From assembly GCF_004136555.1 (NCBI RefSeq), contig NZ_NOIT01000006.1, positions 1-64,000 of the forward strand: a stretch of 64,000 bases of DNA, written 5' to 3'. Shown in pieces: positions 16,022-24,379 of this stretch. Positions within the stretch are counted from its first letter, which is position 1. Every line of letters begins with the position of its first letter. The stretch is from Kocuria carniphila (GTDB lineage Bacteria; Actinomycetota; Actinomycetes; Actinomycetales; Micrococcaceae). Both the position numbers and the translations under genes were made by a program. The notes below the pieces were generated by a model. That model made no database searches. It saw only the letters and a list, made by a program, of their open reading frames with translations, and had not been told where the DNA came from.

Positions 16022-16897
16022 ATGGCTTCCCAGAAAAACACGGCCGGATCGTCGACCGCTGATCAGGCGCGCGAACGTGCCCGCCAGATCGCGGATCGCG
16101 AGGCACGTAGGTCCAATGGCAAGCCCAAGGGCCTGATCGCGGGCATCATTGCGCTGCTGCTGGTGATCGGACTGATCATTGCGCTGGTGGTCTGGCAGAA
16201 CAACAAGAACACGATTCCCGAGGCCGGACCCGTGCCCGCCAGCGCCAACCAGTACGGCGGCATCCAGCTCAACGAGTCGCAGATCCTGCAGGACACGTCG
16301 GACGTGGACGAACGGGACATCAACGATGTGCCCGAGGCTCCCGAGTCCGTGGACGAGTCCAAGACACCTCCGGGCGTCGTGAACGCCACCGAGGCCAAGG
16401 ACAACGGCGAGCCCGTGCAACTGGTGGTTTTCCAGGACTTCGAATGTGTGCACTGCGCCGATTTCGAGGAGCAGTTCGGTGACCAGATCGAGGAGAAGGT
16501 GCTCTCCGGTGACGTGACTCTCGAGCACCGGAACTTGAACTTCCTGGACCGCGGCAGCCCCGACGCGTATTCCTCGCGAGCAGCCAACGCCGCCTACTTG
16601 GTGGCCGAGCAAGTCGATCCCGAGCAGTACCTGGCTTACGTGCAGGAAGTGTTCTCTCACCAGGGTTCCGGCGGCTTGAGCAATGATGAGCTCGCCGAGA
16701 TCGCGTCCAAGCACGGCGCCAACGTGACGGCCGACCAATTGGGCGAGAACACCTACCGTCCCATGATCAACATCATGGCCCAGGAATCCATGGCCAATGG
16801 AATCGCCGGAACCCCCACCATCTTCGTCGACGGTGAGCGTGTGTCCCAGAACGATTTCGAGAAGGGCCTCAACGACGCACTCGAAGAGAAGAAGTGA
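16022..16897 (+). CDS. DsbA-like thioredoxin-fold oxidoreductase, membrane anchored
   Basis: 291 residues. A cytoplasmic basic N-terminus of about 36 residues is followed by one transmembrane helix (37-58) and an extracytoplasmic domain. That domain has the thioredoxin-fold DSBA pattern: VVFQDFECVHCADFEEQF with the redox pair Cys142-Cys145, and the cis-proline loop GIAGTPTIFVDG near the C-terminus. Such actinobacterial proteins form or shuffle disulphides in exported proteins. The gene stands alone, with a strong terminator after it; a -10-like TAATCT lies at 15975-15980. Confidence 0.87.
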   Translation: MASQKNTAGSSTADQARERARQIADREARRSNGKPKGLIAGIIALLLVIGLIIALVVWQNNKNTIPEAGPVPASANQYGGIQLNESQILQDTSDVDERDINDVPEAPESVDESKTPPGVVNATEAKDNGEPVQLVVFQDFECVHCADFEEQFGDQIEEKVLSGDVTLEHRNLNFLDRGSPDAYSSRAANAAYLVAEQVDPEQYLAYVQEVFSHQGSGGLSNDELAEIASKHGANVTADQLGENTYRPMINIMAQESMANGIAGTPTIFVDGERVSQNDFEKGLNDALEEKK

Positions 16898-16939
16898 CCC
16901 CTCGCTAAGTCTTTGACGCGCGACTCCAATCACTGAAGC

Positions 16940-16973
16940 GGGTCCGGCACCACACGGTGCCGGGCCCGTTTTT
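16940..16973 (+). terminator. Rho-independent terminator
   Basis: GGGTCCGGCACC-ACAC-GGTGCCGGGCCC (one G-T pair) is followed by GTTTTT. It lies about 40 bp after the thioredoxin-fold gene. Confidence 0.85.
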
Positions 16974-17057
16974 CCGTTGAGACCGTGATGCGGGTCTTAT
17001 AGACTGAAAATCCGCTGAGGCGGTTTCATCGACGGCACCGTGCAAAGGAGCATGAGG

Positions 17058-18083
17058 ATGAGCTCGACATTTCAGGCAGCAGTAGTTCACAACTTCGGTG
17101 ACGAACTCACTATCGACGACGTAGAGGTTCCTGAACCGGGTCCGGGGCAGGCGCTCGTCAAACTGATTGCATCCGGTGTGTGTCACACCGATCTCCACGC
17201 GGCCCAGGGGGACTGGCCCGTGAAACCCACCCTCCCGCTGATCCCGGGACACGAGGGTGTCGGCACCGTGGTCGCCGTGGGCGAAGGGGTGGATGACCTC
17301 AAGGAGGGCGACCTGGTGGGCAACGCCTGGCTGGGCAGTTCGTGCGGCAACTGCCAGTACTGCCGGGCCGGCTGGGAGACCCTGTGTGAGGAGCAAACCA
17401 ACTCGGGGTACTCATCGAACGGTTCATTCGGCGAATACATGCTGGTGGACGCCAAGTTTGCCGCGCGGATTCCCGAGGGCGCGGACCCCTACGAGGTGGC
17501 TCCGGTGCTGTGCGCCGGCGTGACCGTGTACAAGGGGCTCAAGGAGACCGAGGTGCGCCCTGGTGAATGGGTCGTGATCTCGGGCATCGGTGGTCTGGGC
17601 CACCTGGCCGTCCAATATGCCGTGGCCATGGGTATGCGGGTCGCTGCGGTGGACGTCGCGGACGACAAGCTCGCGCTCGCCAAGAAGCACGGTGCGGAGG
17701 TCACGGTGAACGCGTTTGCTGCGGATCCGACCGAAGCCATCCAGAAGGAGATCGGTGGCGCCCACGGCGTGCTGGTCACGGCCGTTCATCCGGATGCGTT
17801 CGGGCAGGCGATCGGCATGACTCGCCGCAAGGGAACCATCGTGTTCAATGGCCTGCCACCGGGAGAGTTCCCCGCGCCGATCTTCGACATCGTGCTCAAA
17901 CGACTCACGATTCGCGGTTCCATCGTGGGCACTCGTAAGGACATGGAGGAGGCCCTGGACTTCTACGCCCGCGGCCTGATCCATCCCACGTTCCACACCC
18001 GTGAACTCGGCGAGATCAACCAGATCTTCGACGAAATGCACCACGCCAAGATCGACGGTCGCGTGGTGATCAAGTACCAGTAG
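17058..18083 (+). CDS. adhP: Zinc-dependent alcohol dehydrogenase (AdhP/AdhA type)
   Basis: 341 residues from ATG 17058, seven bases after AAAGGAG (17044-17050); the ATG at 17052 is too close to that site. Medium-chain dehydrogenase with catalytic zinc ligands in GVCHTDLHA and GHEGVG, the structural-zinc cysteines of CGNCQYCRAGWETLC, and the Rossmann motif GIGGLGHLAVQYA. It interconverts primary alcohols (ethanol and others) and aldehydes with NAD. The length and the conserved NSGYSSNGSFGEY segment match the AdhP group. It is convergent with a methyltransferase only 9 bases away, with no obvious partner. Confidence 0.93.
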   Translation: MSSTFQAAVVHNFGDELTIDDVEVPEPGPGQALVKLIASGVCHTDLHAAQGDWPVKPTLPLIPGHEGVGTVVAVGEGVDDLKEGDLVGNAWLGSSCGNCQYCRAGWETLCEEQTNSGYSSNGSFGEYMLVDAKFAARIPEGADPYEVAPVLCAGVTVYKGLKETEVRPGEWVVISGIGGLGHLAVQYAVAMGMRVAAVDVADDKLALAKKHGAEVTVNAFAADPTEAIQKEIGGAHGVLVTAVHPDAFGQAIGMTRRKGTIVFNGLPPGEFPAPIFDIVLKRLTIRGSIVGTRKDMEEALDFYARGLIHPTFHTRELGEINQIFDEMHHAKIDGRVVIKYQ

Positions 18084-18092
18084 GTCGCGCGC

Positions 18093-18908
18093 TTACTTAG
18101 CTGTGGGAAGGGCCGGGCGCGCCAGGATCTCGGTGTGCAGCATCGCGAACCACGCGTCCGGCTCTCCCGCCCAGCTTTCCCAGGCCTCAGATATTTCGTC
18201 GAGTTCAGCGGGCGTGCTTAAGCCGAGTTCCACGGCTCTGCTCCCGTACGACGACGCTCGTACCCGTGCCGCCCACGAGTCACCCCACCAACGGGTTCCC
18301 TCCTCCGTGGCATAACACCACGACGACGCAGTGACCCGCACTTCCCGCAGGCCAGCTTTGCGGGCCCAGGATTTGAGGTGCCGCCCGGCATCGGGCTCGC
18401 CGTGGTTGGCTCGGGCCATGGCTCGGTAAATCTCCAGCCACCTGCTCAAACCGGGGGATTCCGGGAACCAGGCCATGGACGCGTAGTCCGCATCCCGCAC
18501 CGCCATCACGCCGTCAGGTCTGCACACGTGGGACATTTCTCGGAGGGCCAGCACAGGATCCGGCAGGTGTTGGAGCACCTGGTGGGCGTGTACCACGTCA
18601 AAGCTCTCGTCCTCGAAGGGCAGGGCGTAGACGTCGGCGGTCATGAAGGTGACGTTGGACGAGTGCCGCGCGCGAGCGGCGTCGGCGGCGGAATTAACGG
18701 CAGCTGGTGACTGGTCGGTGCCGACCACCGGCCCCGGCGCAACCAGTTCCGCGAGGTCCAAGGTGATGGAGCCGGGTCCGCAGCCGATGTCGAGCAGGGA
18801 CATCCCCGGGGACAACTCGGGCACGAGATACGCGGCGGAATCCGCGGCCGACCTCGTGCCGTGAGATGCCAGGACCGAGGGGGAGTGTCCGTGGGAGTAG
18901 AAGCTCAT
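18093..18908 (-). CDS. SAM-dependent class I methyltransferase (UbiE/COQ5-like)
   Basis: 271 residues, ATG at 18908. Motif I SLLDIGCGPGSITLDLA, acidic post-I region VVGTDQSP, motif II-like SFDVVHAHQVLQHLPDP and motif III REMSHVCRPDGVMAVRDADY define a Rossmann-type SAM methyltransferase. The C-terminal 100 residues (WLEIYRAMARANHGEPDAGRHLKSW...) resemble actinobacterial proteins of unknown substrate. It stands alone beside tRNA-Thr. No specific pathway can be assigned. Confidence 0.83.
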   Translation of the reverse strand: MSFYSHGHSPSVLASHGTRSAADSAAYLVPELSPGMSLLDIGCGPGSITLDLAELVAPGPVVGTDQSPAAVNSAADAARARHSSNVTFMTADVYALPFEDESFDVVHAHQVLQHLPDPVLALREMSHVCRPDGVMAVRDADYASMAWFPESPGLSRWLEIYRAMARANHGEPDAGRHLKSWARKAGLREVRVTASSWCYATEEGTRWWGDSWAARVRASSYGSRAVELGLSTPAELDEISEAWESWAGEPDAWFAMLHTEILARPALPTAK

Positions 18909-18989
18909 GTAAGCGGTTTACCGGGTGGCCGTCCCGGAGAAAAGTACTGCCCGGATGCTGAGACGAGCACCCGGGCAGTTCGGTGGTGG

Positions 18990-19063
18990 AGCCCCCTGCC
19001 GGATTCGAACCGGCGACCCTCTGTTTACAAGACAGATGCTCTGGCCATCTGAGCTAAGGGGGC
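18990..19063 (-). tRNA. tRNA-Thr (anticodon TGT)
   Basis: Read on the minus strand: acceptor GCCCCCT pairs with AGGGGGC, the D arm is TAGCTCAGA-type, the anticodon arm is TCTGT-CTTGTAA-ACAGA with anticodon TGT, and the T arm contains GGTTCGAATCC. The 3' CCA is not encoded. Confidence 0.95.
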
Positions 19064-19140
19064 GTGCCCGTCGCCGTGCGTGATGGCGCGGTGCTGGGAC
19101 CGCTCCATATTACTGGACAACTCCCTGACGGACGAACCGT

Positions 19141-19157
19141 GTCCCGATGGTCGGGAC
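19141..19157. other. Small hairpin in the tRNA-Thr/ferritin gap
   Basis: GTCCCGA-TGG-TCGGGAC is a perfect 7-bp inverted repeat between the tRNA 5' end and the ferritin gene. Role unknown; it could be an operator or a processing hairpin. The rest of the 175-bp gap should carry promoters for both genes. Confidence 0.3.
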
Positions 19158-19238
19158 AGCTGAACCACTAAGGACGCCCGTACTTAGTTAGGAATTACTC
19201 ACTATCGGGCGACACTCAAACGTGGTTTCATATCAATC

Positions 19239-19745
19239 ATGGAAATCAAGGGAAAACTTGCCGAAGCCATTAATGACCAGATCACCATGGAGCTGCAGGC
19301 CACGGTTGTGTACCGCCAGCTTGCCATTGAAATGGACGTTGCCAGCCTGCCCGGATTCGCCAAGTGGTTCCGAGCCCAGGCCGCCGAGGAAATCACGCAC
19401 GCCGAGAAGTTCATCGACCACATGGTCGACCGCGGTGGAGACCCGCAGATCGGTGACATGGCCGGACCCGACATCCAGGACAAATCCGTTCTGGGCTGCT
19501 TCGAATCCGCGCTGAACCACGAACGCAAGGTCTCCGAGTCCATCCGTAACCTGTACCGCTTGGCGCAGGAAGAAGGAGACATCGACTCCATGCCGCTGCT
19601 TCACTGGTTCATCAGCGAACAGGTCGAGGAAGAAGCTACCGTCGAGGGTATCTGCGATCAGGTGCGTCTGGTCCACAACGACGGTCCGGGTCTGCTTCGT
19701 TTGGATGCCGAACTCGGTTCCCGCAAAGCGCCCACCGTCGCCTAG
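19239..19745 (+). CDS. ftn: Bacterial non-haem ferritin
   Basis: 168 residues, the usual length of a bacterial ferritin. Ferroxidase ligands fit the family pattern: MELQATVVYRQ (Glu and Tyr), EEITHAEKF (Glu-x-x-His), and later Glu/Gln residues in FISEQVEEE. It stores iron as a mineral inside a 24-subunit shell after oxidising Fe(II). No Shine-Dalgarno is visible before the ATG, so initiation may be leaderless or weak. The DtxR/IdeR-type regulator at 50496 is a likely controller, though no convincing iron box was found upstream. Confidence 0.93.
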   Translation: MEIKGKLAEAINDQITMELQATVVYRQLAIEMDVASLPGFAKWFRAQAAEEITHAEKFIDHMVDRGGDPQIGDMAGPDIQDKSVLGCFESALNHERKVSESIRNLYRLAQEEGDIDSMPLLHWFISEQVEEEATVEGICDQVRLVHNDGPGLLRLDAELGSRKAPTVA

Positions 19746-19771
19746 CCCGATCGAGCTTGGGCTGAGCGACA

Positions 19772-19807
19772 AAAGGCCGGCACTGCGCAATCGTAGTGCC
19801 GGCCTTT
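19772..19807. terminator. Bidirectional terminator
   Basis: AAAGGCCGGCACT and AGTGCCGGCCTTT form a perfect 13-bp stem with a 10-nt loop, with A and T runs on either side. It serves both ferritin and the convergent gene at 19859. Confidence 0.85.
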
Positions 19808-19858
19808 CGCTATGCCATCAGCGTTTCCCCAGCACAGGGATCGTGACGGTGGAGTGCG

Positions 19859-20461
19859 TTACTCCTGGGTGATGTCCACGTCCGCCTGTTCCTGGCGGCC
19901 GAAGGCCCACAGCAGCAACTCGGACGGCTCGCCGCGAACCAGGTCCACGTGGCGCGCGGAGCGCTTGCCACCGCGGACGGCACCGAAACCATTGGCCAAC
20001 AACACCACGGAGTTGGACTCCTTACGCAACATGGCGGGGCCCATAAGCTTGAGGATGTTCCAGAGGTCTTTCTGCTCGTCGTGGAGCAGTTGGCGGGCGT
20101 GCCACTGCGGCTGGGCACGGCGCACGTCCTCGTGGTGGACGAAGAATTCACCGGTGTTCATGCGCTTGTCCACTGGGGACCAGCGTGCGGGGGAGTGCAG
20201 CGGCGGGCGCTCCACCAGGTCGACCAGCTCTTCCCAAGGCATGTCGTTGTACTTGTTCTCGACGGTCTTGAAGTGGGAACCCAGCACCGGAAGCTTGGGC
20301 GCGAAAATACCCACGGCGGCGTCGGGTCGGCCATCGCGAATCACCAGGTGGACCGCCAGATCGCGCGCGTTCCAGCCCTCGCACAGGGTGGGGGCGTCGG
20401 GACCCACGCGGCGTAGCAGAGCGGCCAAGTGGCGACGTTCAACATTGGCGAAATTAGTCAT
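19859..20461 (-). CDS. TIGR03085-family (mycothiol-dependent DinB-like) protein
   Basis: 200 residues. It has the DinB/mycothiol maleylpyruvate-isomerase-like N-terminal helical bundle (LLRRVGPDAPTLCEGWNARDLAVHLVIRDGRPD) with probable metal histidines in DLAVHL and EFFVHHEDVRR, matching the actinobacterial TIGR03085 family. These proteins are thought to bind a metal and use mycothiol, but no substrate is established. It lies downstream of the ABC exporter pair, with no tight coupling, and converges on ferritin. Confidence 0.8.
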   Translation of the reverse strand: MTNFANVERRHLAALLRRVGPDAPTLCEGWNARDLAVHLVIRDGRPDAAVGIFAPKLPVLGSHFKTVENKYNDMPWEELVDLVERPPLHSPARWSPVDKRMNTGEFFVHHEDVRRAQPQWHARQLLHDEQKDLWNILKLMGPAMLRKESNSVVLLANGFGAVRGGKRSARHVDLVRGEPSELLLWAFGRQEQADVDITQE

Positions 20462-20524
20462 GAATCATCCGTTCTAGCGGTGCGTACGGTCAGTTTCCAC
20501 GGTAGACGGGCAGGGTGCTGATTA

Positions 20525-22507
20525 CTAGCGACCCTCCGCGGGAGCTTCCTGGGTGGGTCCCTGACCAGGGGAGAGTTCCGGAGCGTCAACGGGCGCCTCG
20601 GGTGCATTGAACTGCGAATCGTAAAGATCTGCGTAGTGGCCACCCAGGGCGATGAGTTCTTCGTGGGAACCCTGCTCCACGATCTTGCCGGACTCCATCA
20701 CCAGGATGGTGTCCGCATCACGGATGGTGGAGAGGCGGTGAGCGATCACGAAGGACGTGCGCTGGGCACGCAGCGCAGCCATTGCGTGCTGCACCAGCAG
20801 TTCGGTCCGTGTGTCCACGGACGACGTCGCTTCGTCCAGGATCAGCAGCGAAGGTTGCGACAGGAACGCGCGGGCAATGGTGATCAGCTGCTTCTCACCG
20901 ACCGAGATGCTGCCGCCCTCTTCATCGATCAAGGTGTCGTAGCCGTCCGGGAGGGCACGAACGAAGCGGTCCACATACGTGGCCTTCGCGGCGTCGACGA
21001 CCTCCTCGTCGGTGGCGTCCTGGCGGCCGTAGCGAATGTTCTCCATGATGGTTCCGGAGAACAACCAGGCGTCCTGGAGCACCATGCCCACCTGCGACCG
21101 CAGCTCATCGCGGCTGAGATCCCGGATGTCGATACCGTCCAGGGTGATGCATCCTTCATCGATCTCGTAGAAGCGCAGGATCAAGTTCACCAGGGTGGTC
21201 TTGCCGGCACCCGTGTGACCCACGATCGCCACGGTGTGACCCGGCCGGGCCTGGAACGAGAGACCCTCGATCAAGGGGCGTGCGCCGTCCGCCAATGCCT
21301 GCTTGTCGTAGGTGAAGCTCACGTTGTCGAAACGAACGTGACCGCTGGAGCGTGCCGGGAGGTGCTGCGTTGCGGTCTCCGGATCTTGCTCGTCCGCGTC
21401 CAACAACTCGAAGGTGCGCTCGGCCGACGCCACACCCGACTGCAACTGGGTGGCCATGCCGGCCACCTGAGACAGGGGCTGCGTGAACTCACGCGAGTAC
21501 TGGATGAAGGCTGTCGCGTCACCGAGGGTCATTTGACCGGTCGCAACACGCAGCCCACCGAACACGGCAATGCCCACATAGGAGAGGTATGAGATGAACT
21601 GCATGACCGGCATGATGGTGCCCGACATGAACTGCGCACCGAACGAGGCCTTGTAGAGCTTCTCGTTGCGTTCGTCGAACGTGGCATCCATGTCGTGCTG
21701 CCTGCCGTAGGCGTGCACCAGCTCGTGACCGGAGAAGGATTCCTCGATGTGGCCGTTGAGGTGACCGGTCGCTTCCCACTGCTGCGTGAACAGTTTTTGG
21801 GACCGTGTACCGATGAAACCCGCGGCCACCGCGGACAGGGGCAGGGCGATCAACGCAACCAGTGCCAGCTGCCATGACACCACGAACATCATCACGGTGA
21901 TGCCGATGACCGTGAGCACGCTCTGCACCAATTGTGAGAACGCCTGCTGCAGGGCGGTCTGGATGTTGTCGACGTCGTTGGTCACGCGGGACATCACGTC
22001 ACCGCGCTGGCGGGAGTCGAAGTAGCTCAGGGGCAGAGCATTGATCTTCCGCTCCACCTCGGCACGCAGGTTGTACACCACGCGCATCACCACGATGTTG
22101 AGAACGTAGCCCTGCAACCACATGAGGAGTGACGCCATCGCGTACATGCCCAGCACGGTGAGGATCAGCGTGCCCAGGAGGGTGAAGTCCACGCCCTGTC
22201 CCGGAACCAGGGTGATGGCGGACATCATGTCGGCCAAGGTGTCCTGGCCCTGCGCTCGCAGCCCGTCGACCACTTGGGCTTTATCCACTCCCTCGGGTAG
22301 CTCCCGGCCGATCACACCGGCGAAGATCACGTCCATGGCGCGCCCCAGCACGCGTGGTGCGTAGACGCTCAGGACGACTGAAACGACCACCGCCGCGAAC
22401 ACGACGGTCAGGGCGAGCTTGTGCGGGAACAGAAGCTTGACCAGGCGAACGGCGGAGGGCCAGAAATGGCGTGCCTTCTTGACGGGCTCTTCCACTTCGT
22501 AGCTCAT
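20525..22507 (-). CDS. Heterodimeric ABC exporter subunit (catalytic-site partner)
   Basis: 660 residues: six-helix ABC-exporter membrane domain (about 30-350), then a nucleotide-binding domain. Walker A is GHTGAGKTT and Walker B LLILDEATSSVD keeps the catalytic glutamate. The signature is unusual, ISVGEKQ instead of LSGGQ. The upstream partner has the reverse defect, so the two would make one consensus and one degenerate ATP site, as in TM287/288-type exporters. It overlaps its partner by 4 bases. Substrates of such pairs range from drugs to lipids; none is predictable here. The C-terminal tail is Pro/Glu-rich. Confidence 0.9.
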   Translation of the reverse strand: MSYEVEEPVKKARHFWPSAVRLVKLLFPHKLALTVVFAAVVVSVVLSVYAPRVLGRAMDVIFAGVIGRELPEGVDKAQVVDGLRAQGQDTLADMMSAITLVPGQGVDFTLLGTLILTVLGMYAMASLLMWLQGYVLNIVVMRVVYNLRAEVERKINALPLSYFDSRQRGDVMSRVTNDVDNIQTALQQAFSQLVQSVLTVIGITVMMFVVSWQLALVALIALPLSAVAAGFIGTRSQKLFTQQWEATGHLNGHIEESFSGHELVHAYGRQHDMDATFDERNEKLYKASFGAQFMSGTIMPVMQFISYLSYVGIAVFGGLRVATGQMTLGDATAFIQYSREFTQPLSQVAGMATQLQSGVASAERTFELLDADEQDPETATQHLPARSSGHVRFDNVSFTYDKQALADGARPLIEGLSFQARPGHTVAIVGHTGAGKTTLVNLILRFYEIDEGCITLDGIDIRDLSRDELRSQVGMVLQDAWLFSGTIMENIRYGRQDATDEEVVDAAKATYVDRFVRALPDGYDTLIDEEGGSISVGEKQLITIARAFLSQPSLLILDEATSSVDTRTELLVQHAMAALRAQRTSFVIAHRLSTIRDADTILVMESGKIVEQGSHEELIALGGHYADLYDSQFNAPEAPVDAPELSPGQGPTQEAPAEGR

Positions 22508-24249
22508 GACCGACCCCCGGTGCTCTGCTCAGCGCTGAGCTGAGACTCGACGATTTCGCGATAGGTGTCGCTGGAGTCCAGCAGTTCCCGGTGCGTGCCC
22601 CGGGCGGTGATCCGCCCGTGCTCGAGAACCAGGATCTGGTCCGCCCCGGTGATCGTGGAGACACGCTGAGCCACGGTCACCACCGTGGACTGCCGGGTGA
22701 CGGGCCGCAGGGCCTCGCGCAATTTAGCGTCCGTGGTGACGTCCAGCGCCGAGAACGAGTCGTCGAAGACGTACACGCGGGGGGCGGTCACAATGGCGCG
22801 CGCAATGCACAGCCGCTGCCGCTGACCTCCCGAGACGTTCGTGCCGCCCTGTGAAATGGGAGAGTTCAAACCCTCTGGTTTTTCTCTCACGAACTCGTCC
22901 GCCTGAGCCACCGCGAGCGCTTCCCACAGTTCGTCATCGGTGGCCTCCTGGCGGCCGAAGCGCAGGTTGGACGCAATGGTGCCGGAGAAGAGGAAGGGCT
23001 TCTGCGGTACGAGACCGACACTCGAGGCCAGTTCCTGCGGCGGGTATTCGGTGAGGGCGACGCCGTCCAAGGTCACCTTTCCCGCGACGGGGTCGAACAG
23101 CCGCGGGATCAGGTTCACGAGTGATGACTTGCCGGAACCGGTTGCACCGATGATGGCCAGGGTCTGACCTGGTACGGCCGAGAAACTGATGCGATCCAGC
23201 ACGGGGGCTTCGGCGCCGGGGTACTGGAACGTGACGTCATGGAACTCGAGAGTGCCGTGATGGGACGCGGGGTCCACAGGGTGAGCGGGCGGGTGCATGG
23301 TGGGTTCGGTACTCAAGACCTCGGTGATGCGTTCGGCACAGACCACCGCTCGGGGGACCATCATCATCATGAACGTGCCCATCATGACGGCCACGAGGAT
23401 CTGCAACAGGTACTGCAGGAACGCAGTGAGCGCACCCACCTCGATGAGCCCCTGGTCCACCCGGTGTCCGCCGAACCACAGTACGGCGGCCGTGGCGATG
23501 TGCATGATCATGTTGATGATGGGGAACATGAGCACGAACAGCGAGCCGATCTGCACGGAGATGTCCGTGAGTTGCTGATTGGCGCGAGCGAAACGCTCGG
23601 TCTCGTGACGTTCCTTGACGAACGCCCGAATCACGCGGATGCCGGTGATCTGCTCGCGGAGTACCCCGTTGATGCCGTCGATGCGGTCCTGCATGATGCG
23701 GAACCACGGCATCAGTTTGGCCACGATGATGCCCAACAGCACACCCATGACGGGAATGGACACCCACACGAGCCAGGACAGCCCCGGGTCCTCACGCAGG
23801 GCCATCACAATGCCACCCACGCACATGATGGGTGCCATGACCATGAAGTTGAGTCCCATGAGCGTGAGCATCTGGATCTGCTGGACGTCATTGGTGTTGC
23901 GGGTAATCAACGTGGGAGCGCCGAACTTCCCCACTTCGCGAGCGCTGAAGGATCCGACCTGGCGGTACACCGAACGGCGGACATCGCGGCCCAGGCCCAT
24001 GGCCGTGCGGGAACCGCAATAGACGGCGATCACCGCAGCAATGACCTGAACGAAAGCGACGCCCAACATCACGGCACCGGTACGCCAGATGTAATCGGTG
24101 TCTCCGCGGGCCACGCCCTGGTCAATGATCCGGGCGTTGAGACTCGGCAGATAGAGCGTGGCGATGGTCGAAGCCAACTGGAAGATGAGTACGGCGATGA
24201 TCCACGGCCGGTAGGCGCGGGAATAGGTGCGCAACAAACGCAACAGCAT
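22504..24249 (-). CDS. Heterodimeric ABC exporter subunit (degenerate-site partner)
   Basis: Start chosen at ATG 24249 (MLLRLLRTYSRAYRPW) behind CAGGA; the longer frame reaches into the promoter region. 581 residues with six transmembrane helices and an ATPase domain: Walker A GATGSGKSS, canonical signature NVSGGQRQR, but Walker B VYVFDDSFSALD has Asp in place of the catalytic Glu. This matches the degenerate subunit of heterodimeric exporters, complementing the protein encoded immediately downstream. Divergent from mntH across 130 bp. Confidence 0.9.
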   Translation of the reverse strand: MLLRLLRTYSRAYRPWIIAVLIFQLASTIATLYLPSLNARIIDQGVARGDTDYIWRTGAVMLGVAFVQVIAAVIAVYCGSRTAMGLGRDVRRSVYRQVGSFSAREVGKFGAPTLITRNTNDVQQIQMLTLMGLNFMVMAPIMCVGGIVMALREDPGLSWLVWVSIPVMGVLLGIIVAKLMPWFRIMQDRIDGINGVLREQITGIRVIRAFVKERHETERFARANQQLTDISVQIGSLFVLMFPIINMIMHIATAAVLWFGGHRVDQGLIEVGALTAFLQYLLQILVAVMMGTFMMMMVPRAVVCAERITEVLSTEPTMHPPAHPVDPASHHGTLEFHDVTFQYPGAEAPVLDRISFSAVPGQTLAIIGATGSGKSSLVNLIPRLFDPVAGKVTLDGVALTEYPPQELASSVGLVPQKPFLFSGTIASNLRFGRQEATDDELWEALAVAQADEFVREKPEGLNSPISQGGTNVSGGQRQRLCIARAIVTAPRVYVFDDSFSALDVTTDAKLREALRPVTRQSTVVTVAQRVSTITGADQILVLEHGRITARGTHRELLDSSDTYREIVESQLSAEQSTGGRS

Positions 24250-24332
24250 GCGGGGTCCTGACTGTGTTCCTAGCGAGCGACGCTCGGCTATGTGAAACAG
24301 GATACGCCTGGGCTCAGACACCCAAACGAGCT

Positions 24333-24356
24333 AAAGTTTCGGTATACCGAAACTTT
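24333..24356. promoter_or_regulatory. Perfect 24-bp palindrome, probable metalloregulator operator for mntH
   Basis: AAAGTTTCGGTA followed directly by TACCGAAACTTT is a perfect palindrome 24 bp upstream of the mntH start. Its length, AT-rich flanks and position suit a DtxR/MntR-type manganese repressor site. No similar sequence was noticed before other genes in the window, so the cognate regulator may be encoded elsewhere. Confidence 0.6.
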
Positions 24357-24379
24357 GAACTGCAGCACCAGGAGGCACC

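Noticed and set aside
15440-16933. 497-residue minus-strand frame spanning otsA and the thioredoxin-fold gene
   Set aside because: It crosses a promoter region and two real genes in other frames, with no homology recognised.
19175-19205. Possible iron box (TTAGTTAGGAATTACTCAC) before ferritin
   Set aside because: Only about 10 of 19 positions fit the DtxR/IdeR consensus and it is not palindromic, so I did not call it.
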